Below, one piece after another: positions 1-6,305 of a DNA stretch of 6,369 bases. Position 1 is the first letter of the stretch; the number at the start of each line of letters is the position of its first letter. The DNA lies in NCBI GenBank assembly GCA_009778375.1, contig WRJW01000143.1:1-6369 (forward strand), read 5' to 3'. A model generated the notes under the pieces. The model was not told the DNA's origin. It saw only the letters and a program-made list of their open reading frames with translations, and did no database searches. Made by a program: the position numbers and the translations under genes. The stretch is from Bacteroidota bacterium (GTDB lineage Bacteria; Bacteroidota; Bacteroidia; Bacteroidales; UBA932).

Positions 1-1
1 G

Positions 2-1498
2 CTTTCTTTTATTCAAAATATGTACTTAGATACCGTTGACGTATCTAAGTTGACCGATCGGGTGATCATGCGTACCGTGGCAGAATTGGATCCCCATTCT
101 GCTTTTATTCCTGCCAAAGAGGTACAGGCTGTCAATGAGGAATTAGAAGGGAGTTTTGAGGGTATTGGGGTGGAATTCAGTATTATTATGGATACGTTGG
201 TGGTGGTGGCGCCCGTGGCAGGAGGGCCTTCGGAAGCAGTAGGCATATTTGCCGCTGACCGGATTGTAGCGGTTAACGAAACCTCCATTGCAGGGATAGG
301 TTTGACCAATCAGGGGGTTTATTCCCATTTGCGAGGCCCCAAAGGTACCAAAGTAAGTTTAACGGTAGTGCGAAAAGGGGTTTCAGAACCGTTACGGTTT
401 GTAGTTACGCGTGATAAAATTCCCATGAACAGTATTGATGCCGCGTACGAGGCCCTGCCCGACATTGCATACCTGCGTATTAATCGTTTTGCGTTTACTA
501 CCATGACCGAGTTTATTGATGCCATTTCCAGTAAGTTCACCCGTAAGCCTAAAGGAGTGATTTTGGACTTGAGGGGCAATCCGGGGGGCCTAATGCTAAC
601 CGCCCTGCAAATAGCCGAACAATTCATGGAAAGAGGGAACCTTTTAGTTTTTACCGAGGGGATGCATATAGAGAGACAGGAGGAGTTTGCTTCAGGTATG
701 GGATTCTTTATCAAGACGCCGGTGGTGGTGTTGATTGACGAAGGATCTGCCTCTGCCAGCGAGATTTTGGCCGGAGCCCTGCAAGACTGGGACCGAGGCA
801 TTTTGATTGGCAGGAGGTCATTTGGAAAGGGATTGGTACAACATGCTTTGTCATTGGTGGATGGCTCCCAGCTTCGCCTCACGGTGGCCCGATACCATAC
901 CCCTACCGGAAGGGTAATACAGACTCCATACACCAAGGGAGATAAAGAGGGTTACTATCAACAATTATTGGATCGGTATGCAAGAGGAGAACTCTTTTCT
1001 AAAGACAGCATCCGTTTTCTTGATTCTTTAAGCTATCGTACTTTGGTAAACAAGAGAACGGTATACGGAGGAGGCGGTATTATGCCCGATATTTTTATTC
1101 CTCAGGATACTACCGGCTATACTCCTTATTGGGCGCGCATAATCAGAGGTGGAATGGTTACTGAATTTATGAATACATATATTGATCAGGAACGAAGTTT
1201 GTTGTCTGCTCAATACAAAGAGTTTGACGCCTTTAAAAAGCATTATCAGCTTCCTGACTCCGTAGTGGAAAATTTGTTAAACTTTGCCGAACAAAAAGGA
1301 GTGTCCAGGGATGAAGAAGCCCTGGCCATTTCGCTTCCTTTGATACGTACGCAAATAAAAGCGCTCATTGCCCGGACCCTTTTTGATAGCAGCGCTTACG
1401 TGCAACTGATAAACGAGTGGAACGATCCGGCTTATAATATGGCGTTGGAGGTTATTACCAACTGGAGCAGGTACGAAAAAGAGGTTCTGGGCAAATAG
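2..1498 (+). CDS. S41 family C-terminal processing serine peptidase with PDZ domain (5' partial)
   Basis: This is a tail-specific (CtpA/Prc-type) protease of MEROPS family S41, expected to act in the periplasm and cleave proteins near their C-termini. The frame is open from base 2; the in-frame ATG at 20 lies inside conserved sequence (Ile-Gln-Asn-Met-Tyr-Leu-Asp-Thr-Val-Asp), so the true start and presumed signal peptide are outside the window. Numbering from that ATG: a PDZ domain at about 39-125 (Leu-Arg-Gly-Pro-Lys-Gly at 104-109), the S41 core with Leu-Asp-Leu-Arg-Gly-Asn-Pro-Gly-Gly at 182-190, and Ser-Ala-Ser-Ala-Ser-Glu at 243-248. By alignment with E. coli Prc (recalled), the nucleophile is Ser245 and the dyad lysine Lys270 in Phe-Gly-Lys-Gly, with Gln274 matching the third conserved residue, so the enzyme looks active. 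A Tyr-Gly-Gly-Gly-Gly-Ile-Met-Pro-Asp motif (349-357) and a helical C-terminal region typical of Bacteroidales members follow. It ends 55 bp before the transporter and is probably not functionally tied to it. The family is sure; the substrate is unknown. Confidence 0.95.
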   Translation, partial: LSFIQNMYLDTVDVSKLTDRVIMRTVAELDPHSAFIPAKEVQAVNEELEGSFEGIGVEFSIIMDTLVVVAPVAGGPSEAVGIFAADRIVAVNETSIAGIGLTNQGVYSHLRGPKGTKVSLTVVRKGVSEPLRFVVTRDKIPMNSIDAAYEALPDIAYLRINRFAFTTMTEFIDAISSKFTRKPKGVILDLRGNPGGLMLTALQIAEQFMERGNLLVFTEGMHIERQEEFASGMGFFIKTPVVVLIDEGSASASEILAGALQDWDRGILIGRRSFGKGLVQHALSLVDGSQLRLTVARYHTPTGRVIQTPYTKGDKEGYYQQLLDRYARGELFSKDSIRFLDSLSYRTLVNKRTVYGGGGIMPDIFIPQDTTGYTPYWARIIRGGMVTEFMNTYIDQERSLLSAQYKEFDAFKKHYQLPDSVVENLLNFAEQKGVSRDEEALAISLPLIRTQIKALIARTLFDSSAYVQLINEWNDPAYNMALEVITNWSRYEKEVLGK

Positions 1499-1506
1499 TC
1501 CAAAAA

Positions 1507-1530
1507 TGTTGTACATTTGCCCGTACAACA
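1507..1530. promoter_or_regulatory. Perfect inverted repeat, candidate operator of the sugar module
   Basis: TGTTGTAC (1507-1514) and GTACAACA (1523-1530) are exact reverse complements separated by eight bases. The repeat lies in the short gap before the transporter and overlaps the -7-like box at 1512-1519, where a bound repressor would block initiation. No T-run follows, so it does not look like a rho-independent terminator of the peptidase gene. The inner TTGTAC/GTACAA halves recall AraR/GntR-type operators, but the regulator cannot be named from this window. The repeat is directly seen; the operator role is inferred. Confidence 0.5.
1512..1519 (+). promoter_or_regulatory. Candidate Bacteroidota -7 promoter box for the transporter-kinase operon
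   Basis: TACATTTG matches the Bacteroidota -7 consensus TAnnTTTG exactly. The best -33 candidate is TCTG at 1486-1489, one mismatch from TTTG and 22 bases upstream, so that element is weak. Transcription would begin near 1525, giving a leader of about 30 bases before the ATG at 1554. It would also place the upstream in-frame ATG at 1506 outside the transcript, supporting 1554 as the translation start. Confidence 0.45.
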
Positions 1531-1553
1531 AGAAATTTCTTAAAACCAAAAAT

Positions 1554-2834
1554 ATGAATAAAACTAAACAAAGTTACACATTGCCCATCGTTATGATGAT
1601 CATTCTTTTTGGGATGATCTCATTTGTAACCAACTTGGCAGCGCCGATGGGCGTAGTATTGAAAAATCAGTTTGGCGTATCCAACGCCATGGGGATATTG
1701 GGGAATATGGCCAACTTTATTGCGTATGCCGTGATGGGGATTCCGGGCGGTTTGCTGTTGCAAAGAGTGGGATACAAGAAAACAGCATTGATGGCCATTG
1801 CCATTGGCTTTGTGGGGGTACTGGTCCAGTTTTTGTCGGGTCATGCTTCTAATTTTACTATTTATTTGCTGGGCGCTTTTATCGCCGGTTTCTCGATGTG
1901 TTTGCTCAATACCGTAGTCAATCCCATGTTAAACACCTTAGGCGGCGGTGGAAATAAGGGTAACCAGTTGATTCAGGTGGGCGGTTCGTTTAATTCGGTA
2001 ATGGCTACTTTTACGCCTGCTTTTGTAGGTATTTTGATAGGTGAAGCCAGCAAGGCCAGAATAACCGATGTATTTCCTGTAATGTACATTGCCATGGGCG
2101 TATTTGCTTTAGTTTTTTTTGTTTTATGGGCAGTTTCGATCCCTGAGCCTCATGCAGAACGTTCGTCCGAACCTCTTGGCCGTCTGATGGCAGGCGCCGT
2201 TAAATTCCGGCATTTTATTTTGGGCGCTGTGGCCATTTTTGTGTACGTGGGTGTGGAAGTCGGCATTCCCGGTACGATGATTCTCTGGTTTTCGGATGCT
2301 TCGGTTTCGACCGTTGGCGCCACAACCGCCGGTTTTGTCGCCGGAACCTACTGGTTCCTTATGCTTCTCGGACGTTTGGTAGGCGCTTCGATCGGGAGTA
2401 AAGTATCGAGCAAGGCCATGCTTACGGTTACTTCTTTGGCTGGATTGATTTTAGTGGGATTGGCTATTTTCTTGCCGGCTACTTCGCAGGTATCCCTGCC
2501 GTTATTGCAAAGATCGGATGCTGGCGCACTCTCTTTTGGATTGGCACAGGTACCCATTAATGCGATGTTCTTAGTACTCATAGGTCTGTGTACTTCTATC
2601 ATGTGGGGGAGTATTTATAATTTGGCGGTAGAAGGATTGGGTAAATATTTAGCGGCGGCGTCTGGTATCTTTATGGTATTGGTCTGCGGAGGAGGCATAC
2701 TGCCCTGGATTCAGGCAAACGTGGCGGACTTTGCAGGTTATTTGACCAGTTACTGGGTAATCTTTGCGGGATTGGCGTATATGCTCTTTTACGCATTAGT
2801 TGGAAGCAAAATGGTAAAAAAGGAGATGGTTTAA
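1554..2834 (+). CDS. MFS sugar transporter, FHS (fucose/glucose/galactose) type
   Basis: This inner-membrane major facilitator of 426 residues is predicted to have about twelve helices and to import a hexose. The first helix is at about 9-32 (start chosen at 1554). The MFS loop 2-3 motif appears as Gly-Gly-Leu-Leu-Leu-Gln-Arg-Val-Gly-Tyr-Lys-Lys at 65-76, and Asn-Pro-Met-Leu-Asn-Thr-Leu-Gly at 123-130 followed by Gly-Ser-Phe-Asn (144-147) matches the FucP-like signature of helices 4-5. A charged central loop lies at about 197-219, and Tyr-Val-Gly-Val-Glu-Val (231-236) fits the family's helix 7. An in-frame ATG at 1506 would add 16 residues but lies within the inverted repeat and upstream of the likely transcription start, and the extra residues are not transporter-like. 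No Shine-Dalgarno is seen before 1554, only an A-rich leader. The gene is followed after one base by the ROK kinase and then galK, which suggests galactose and/or glucose as substrate. By recalled alignment, the two acidic residues used for proton coupling in E. coli FucP are absent, so coupling may differ. Family confident; substrate inferred. Confidence 0.88.
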   Translation: MNKTKQSYTLPIVMMIILFGMISFVTNLAAPMGVVLKNQFGVSNAMGILGNMANFIAYAVMGIPGGLLLQRVGYKKTALMAIAIGFVGVLVQFLSGHASNFTIYLLGAFIAGFSMCLLNTVVNPMLNTLGGGGNKGNQLIQVGGSFNSVMATFTPAFVGILIGEASKARITDVFPVMYIAMGVFALVFFVLWAVSIPEPHAERSSEPLGRLMAGAVKFRHFILGAVAIFVYVGVEVGIPGTMILWFSDASVSTVGATTAGFVAGTYWFLMLLGRLVGASIGSKVSSKAMLTVTSLAGLILVGLAIFLPATSQVSLPLLQRSDAGALSFGLAQVPINAMFLVLIGLCTSIMWGSIYNLAVEGLGKYLAAASGIFMVLVCGGGILPWIQANVADFAGYLTSYWVIFAGLAYMLFYALVGSKMVKKEMV

Positions 2835-2835
2835 T

Positions 2836-3810
2836 ATGGAACAGGATTTTGTTGTAGGTGTGGATATTGGAGGTCAAACCACTAAAATTGGAATGGTAGA
2901 CCGCAAAGGTACGGTTATCAGCGAACCGCGCATCATCAGATCGGATAAGCATACCGATGAGTTTTTGTTTTTTGATGAGTTGTCCGAGGCTATAGATAAG
3001 TTAGCAGCAGAGACCAACACCGCCGGAAAAATAAAAGGCGTAGGCATTGGCGCTCCCAATGGAAATTATTACGACGGAACCATTGTACACGCTCCTAATT
3101 TAACTTGGGGTGGTCGTAAGACGATAAAAGTAGCCGAAATCCTCTCCGAAAAATTAGGATTGCCCGTTACCCTTACCAACGATGCCAATGCCGCTGCTGT
3201 GGGCGAGATGACCTATGGATCGGCTATTGGGATGAAAAACTTTATTATGATCACCCTGGGAACCGGCGTGGGAAGCGGGATCGTTATCAACGGGCAGGTA
3301 GTATATGGACACGACGGCTTTGCCGGAGAGCTGGGGCATACCACCGCAGTACGGTATAACGGACGTTTGTGCAACTGCGGACGGATCGGATGCTTAGAGG
3401 CTTATGCCTCTGCCATCGGATTGGCCAGGACGGCCAGGGAATTTGTTGAGGCCAACGTCGATAGAGACGAGTTTAATCAGAGAAGCCCTTTGAGAGAGAT
3501 CAGCGAACCGGTCACTTCTAAAGAGGTATACCTTGCCGCCCTGCAGGGAGACGGATTGGCTAAAAAGGTTTTTGATTATACGGGGAGAAAATTGGGTGAA
3601 TCTTTAGCGGATTTTGTGGCCTTTAGCGCTCCTCAGGCCATTATTCTCTTTGGCGGGCTGGCTAAGGCGGGTGATTTTATTATCAAACCTGCTGAGCAGG
3701 CCATGAATGAGCAGATGTTGAGTATTTGGAAAGACAAAGTTCCCCTCATACTTTCGATCCTTCCCGAATCTGATGCCGCGATTTTGGGAGCGAGCGCATT
3801 AGCGTGGTAG
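2836..3810 (+). CDS. ROK family sugar kinase (glucokinase-like)
   Basis: This cytoplasmic ATP-dependent hexose kinase of 324 residues most likely converts glucose, or a related sugar such as mannose or an N-acetylhexosamine, to its 6-phosphate. The N-terminal phosphate-binding motif Asp-Ile-Gly-Gly-Gln-Thr-Thr-Lys spans 10-17. Asn-Asp-Ala-Asn at 115-118 carries the expected catalytic base Asp116, and Leu-Gly-Thr-Gly-Val-Gly-Ser-Gly at 141-148 is the second phosphate loop. The ROK zinc site is complete: Gly-Glu-Leu-Gly-His at 164-168 and Cys-Asn-Cys-Gly-Arg-Ile-Gly-Cys-Leu-Glu at 179-188 (His168, Cys179, Cys181, Cys186), with Glu188 as the usual sugar-binding glutamate. There is no N-terminal helix-turn-helix, so it is an enzyme rather than a NagC/Mlc-type repressor. 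The ATG lies one base after the transporter stop, with AGGAG at 2821-2825 as a plausible ribosome binding site, so the two are almost certainly co-transcribed. Exact sugar specificity cannot be read from motifs. Confidence 0.92.
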   Translation: MEQDFVVGVDIGGQTTKIGMVDRKGTVISEPRIIRSDKHTDEFLFFDELSEAIDKLAAETNTAGKIKGVGIGAPNGNYYDGTIVHAPNLTWGGRKTIKVAEILSEKLGLPVTLTNDANAAAVGEMTYGSAIGMKNFIMITLGTGVGSGIVINGQVVYGHDGFAGELGHTTAVRYNGRLCNCGRIGCLEAYASAIGLARTAREFVEANVDRDEFNQRSPLREISEPVTSKEVYLAALQGDGLAKKVFDYTGRKLGESLADFVAFSAPQAIILFGGLAKAGDFIIKPAEQAMNEQMLSIWKDKVPLILSILPESDAAILGASALAW

Positions 3811-3814
3811 TGTT

Positions 3815-4963
3815 ATGATAGAGATTATTCGACAATGTTTTAGAGAACATTTTGCCGGTGACGGCATCCTTTATGCCGCCCCCGGAAGGGTAAACCTTAT
3901 AGGGGAACACACCGATTATAATTTGGGCTTTGTATTACCCGGAGCCATTGATAAGTCGTTTTATATGGTAATAGCTCCCAACGGAACACAGCTGTGCAAC
4001 CTTTTTTCGATTCATTTTGATGCGATGGTATCGTTTAGCATAGACGAAACCGCGTTGCCTGAGGCATTATGGAGTCGGTATGTTTTTGGCGAAATAAAAG
4101 AGTTGCAGGCCTTGGGCTGTAAAGTGGGTGGTTTTAATGCCGTTGTTGCTTCGGATATTCCCATTGGGGCCGGCATATCCTCTTCTGCCGCCTTTACATC
4201 GGTGACGGGTATTGCTTTAAACGACCTTTTTGATTTAAAATTGAGCAAGATGGAGTTGGCAAAAGCGGGACAAATGTGCGAACACCATTATGTAGGAGTG
4301 CGTTGCGGTATTATGGATCAGTTTGCCTCTCTGCATGGGAGGGAGGCAACATTGATGCGCTTAGATTGTCGCTCTTTAGACTATGAATATATTCCCTTTG
4401 CTCCCGATGGATTAAGTCTGTTGCTGTTAGACACACAGGTAAAACACTCTTTGGCGTCGAGCGAGTACAATCTGAGACGTGCCGATTGCGAAGCGGGGGT
4501 AGCTCAATTAAGGCAGCGCTATCCGTCGATTGAGTCGCTCCGGGACGTAAGTTTGGAGGTATTGGAGGCTCATCGTTCCGAATTGTCGCCGGTAGTGTAC
4601 AATCGCTGTAGTTTTGTAGTGGAAGAAAACGAGCGGTTATTGAGGGCTTGTCGGGCGCTGGAAGAGGGTGATTATGCCCTTTGCGGGGCTCAAATGTATG
4701 GTTCGCACGAGGGTCTGAGCAAAAAGTATGAGGTGAGTTGTCCCGAATTGGACTATCTGCAGGGAATCGCGCAAAATTATCCGGGCATGTTGGGCGCCAG
4801 AATGATGGGAGGAGGTTTTGGAGGGTGTACCATTAACCTGTTGCAGGAGGATGCCGTAGACGAATTTATAGAATTTTGCGGCAACAGTTTCAGCAAAAAG
4901 TTTTGGAAAGAGCTTAGACCTATTAAGGTTCGTATTGGAAAGGGAGCCGGTATTATCGTTTAA
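3815..4963 (+). CDS. galK: Galactokinase
   Basis: This GHMP-superfamily kinase phosphorylates galactose at C1 with ATP, the first committed step of the Leloir pathway, in the cytoplasm. Its 382 residues match the normal galactokinase length. The galactokinase signature Gly-Arg-Val-Asn-Leu-Ile-Gly-Glu-His-Thr-Asp-Tyr-Asn is at 24-36; Glu31, His32 and Asp34 should bind the sugar and Arg25 corresponds to the conserved active-site arginine. The GHMP ATP loop Pro-Ile-Gly-Ala-Gly-Ile-Ser-Ser-Ser-Ala is at 116-125, the catalytic Asp168 sits in Cys-Gly-Ile-Met-Asp-Gln-Phe, and the third motif Gly-Ala-Arg-Met-Met-Gly-Gly-Gly-Phe-Gly-Gly is at 327-337. All key residues are present. The gene starts four bases after the ROK kinase stop with no strong Shine-Dalgarno, suggesting coupled translation in a transporter-kinase-kinase operon. 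The galT, galE and galM partners are not in the window and presumably lie elsewhere. Confidence 0.97.
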   Translation: MIEIIRQCFREHFAGDGILYAAPGRVNLIGEHTDYNLGFVLPGAIDKSFYMVIAPNGTQLCNLFSIHFDAMVSFSIDETALPEALWSRYVFGEIKELQALGCKVGGFNAVVASDIPIGAGISSSAAFTSVTGIALNDLFDLKLSKMELAKAGQMCEHHYVGVRCGIMDQFASLHGREATLMRLDCRSLDYEYIPFAPDGLSLLLLDTQVKHSLASSEYNLRRADCEAGVAQLRQRYPSIESLRDVSLEVLEAHRSELSPVVYNRCSFVVEENERLLRACRALEEGDYALCGAQMYGSHEGLSKKYEVSCPELDYLQGIAQNYPGMLGARMMGGGFGGCTINLLQEDAVDEFIEFCGNSFSKKFWKELRPIKVRIGKGAGIIV

Positions 4964-4965
4964 TA

Positions 4966-4979
4966 TCTCCTTGTGGAGA
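4966..4979 (+). terminator. Weak hairpin after galK
   Basis: TCTCC (4966-4970) and GGAGA (4975-4979) can pair around a TTGT loop, starting two bases after the galK stop. The stem is only 5 bp and no T-run follows, so it is at best a weak or rho-assisted termination site. It is the only hairpin I see between galK and the next gene. Confidence 0.2.
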
Positions 4980-5003
4980 AGAGGGTAGTTTGGGAAAAAT
5001 TAT

Positions 5004-5011
5004 TACCTTTG
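5004..5011 (+). promoter_or_regulatory. Candidate Bacteroidota -7 promoter box for the ATPase gene
   Basis: TACCTTTG is an exact match to TAnnTTTG and lies 40 bases before the ATG at 5052, in the 88-bp gap after galK. A TTTG at 4989-4992 is present but only 11 bases upstream, too close for the usual -33 element, and no better one is seen at the normal distance. It suggests that the ATPase gene has its own transcript, separate from the sugar module. Confidence 0.4.
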
Positions 5012-5051
5012 CCTAAATAATTATTTCACTACAGCTAATAATTTTTTTAGG

Positions 5052-6251
5052 ATGTTTCAACGTGATATTTTACAGCAGATTATAGAAAGAGTATCTGAAC
5101 CTCGAAGGTTTATTCAAGTGCTGGTAGGCCCTCGTCAGACGGGAAAAACCACCCTTATCAAGCAGTTGTTATTCCAAACAGCTATTCCTCATTTTTTCAT
5201 TACAGCAGACGATTTATATGCTGCCGACACTACCTGGATTAGGCGCGAATGGGCAAATGTCCGAATACGCTTGAACCAAAGTGGTGACAAATCGGCCCTT
5301 TTAATTATTGATGAGGTGCAGAAAGTACCCAACTGGAGTGAAACCATAAAAAAAGAATGGGACGCCGATTCTTTCTTCAATACCAACATTAAGGTGATCC
5401 TGCTCGGGTCATCACGTTTGCTTCTGCAAAAGGGACTCACGGAATCTTTGGCCGGACGATTTGAACTCATAAATGTAACGCATTGGTCTTTTAACGAAAT
5501 GCGCGATGCTTTTGGCTGGAACCTGAATCAGTATATCTATTATGGAGGTTACCCCGGATCCGCCCCTCTCATTTCCGATGAAAAGAGATGGAAAGATTAT
5601 GTGCGTGCATCGATTGTGGAATCAAGCATTTCTAAAGACATCCTTATGATGACCCGTATAGACAAACCTGCATTACTCAAACGCCTGTTTGACATAGGCT
5701 GCGCATTTTCGTCGCAAATTCTCTCTCTCAGCAAAGTGCAGGGTGAATTACAGGAATCGGGTAACCTTACGACGCTTTCGAACTATTTGAACGTACTGCG
5801 AGAAGCTGGATTATTGTCGGGATTAGAAAAATATGCCGCAAATATTATTCGTCAACGATCCTCCAAACCAAAATTCCAAATACATAACAACGCTCTGCTG
5901 GCATGTAGCCATCCTCATTCATTTACTAAGTTGCAAACTGAACATGATGTTTGGGGCCGCTTTGCCGAGTCTGCGGTTGGGGCACATTTGATCAACTTTG
6001 GAATAAAGCATCATTATCGTGTCTGTTATTGGAATGAAGGAGGCTATGAGGTTGATTACGTGATCGAAAAAGATCATGAAGCAGTAGGGATTGAGGTTAA
6101 GAGCGGCAAAGAGGGTACCAATAAAGGATTGGCGCTGTTTCAGAAGCAATGTAGTCCGCGCGGCGTTTTTGTTGTGGGTACCAATGGCATACCTTTTGAG
6201 GAGTTTTTGAGCATGAATCCTATGGATTTGTTTGGGATTGCTGATCCATAA
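5052..6251 (+). CDS. AAA-type ATPase with DUF4143-like C-terminal domain
   Basis: This 399-residue protein belongs to the widespread archaeal/bacterial AAA_14-DUF4143 family, whose cellular role is not established. The N-terminal ATPase has a Walker A loop Gly-Pro-Arg-Gln-Thr-Gly-Lys-Thr-Thr at 26-34, a Walker B strand Leu-Leu-Ile-Ile-Asp-Glu-Val-Gln at 83-90 (Asp87, Glu88), and a sensor-like Leu-Leu-Gly-Ser-Ser-Arg at 117-122. A middle region (about 180-260) resembles a winged-helix segment. The C-terminal domain carries Phe-Ala-Glu-Ser at 304-307, Glu-Val-Asp-Tyr at 333-336 and Ile-Glu-Val-Lys-Ser-Gly at 347-352; the Glu306/Asp335/Glu348-x-Lys350 spacing resembles a PD-(D/E)xK nuclease core. 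There is no signal peptide or membrane segment, so it should be cytoplasmic. The start at 5052 follows an A/T-rich leader ending TTTTTTTAGG and places the Walker loop at the normal distance from the N-terminus. Such genes are often scattered singletons in Bacteroidales; nothing links it to the galactose genes. Family confident, function unknown. Confidence 0.9.
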   Translation: MFQRDILQQIIERVSEPRRFIQVLVGPRQTGKTTLIKQLLFQTAIPHFFITADDLYAADTTWIRREWANVRIRLNQSGDKSALLIIDEVQKVPNWSETIKKEWDADSFFNTNIKVILLGSSRLLLQKGLTESLAGRFELINVTHWSFNEMRDAFGWNLNQYIYYGGYPGSAPLISDEKRWKDYVRASIVESSISKDILMMTRIDKPALLKRLFDIGCAFSSQILSLSKVQGELQESGNLTTLSNYLNVLREAGLLSGLEKYAANIIRQRSSKPKFQIHNNALLACSHPHSFTKLQTEHDVWGRFAESAVGAHLINFGIKHHYRVCYWNEGGYEVDYVIEKDHEAVGIEVKSGKEGTNKGLALFQKQCSPRGVFVVGTNGIPFEEFLSMNPMDLFGIADP

Positions 6252-6305
6252 ATCTACGCCCATAACTGCTCTTGCGAATCATACAACGGGTACTTTATCG
6301 GTGGC

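Noticed and set aside
319..936. Long open frame on the minus strand opposite the S41 peptidase (205 codons)
   Set aside because: It lies wholly inside the peptidase coding region, the peptide has no recognisable domain, and the plus-strand frame has conserved catalytic motifs. It is a shadow frame.
1499..1553. Inverted repeat considered as a rho-independent terminator of the peptidase gene
   Set aside because: No T-run follows the right arm, and the arms overlap a -7-type box, so an operator or promoter role fits better.
2836..3810. ROK protein considered as a transcriptional repressor of the operon
   Set aside because: It begins directly with the ATP-binding Asp-Ile-Gly-Gly motif at residue 10 and has no N-terminal helix-turn-helix, so it should be a kinase.
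4323..4349. Hairpin inside galK: TTGCCTC (4323-4329) pairs with GAGGCAA (4343-4349)
   Set aside because: It falls in codons just after the catalytic Asp168 motif, with no T-run and no sign of a regulatory role. A chance 7-bp match in coding sequence is the simpler explanation.
5919..6263. Minus-strand open frame of 114 codons opposite the 3' end of the ATPase gene
   Set aside because: It overlaps the conserved DUF4143-like coding region, and the peptide shows no known motif or credible promoter.
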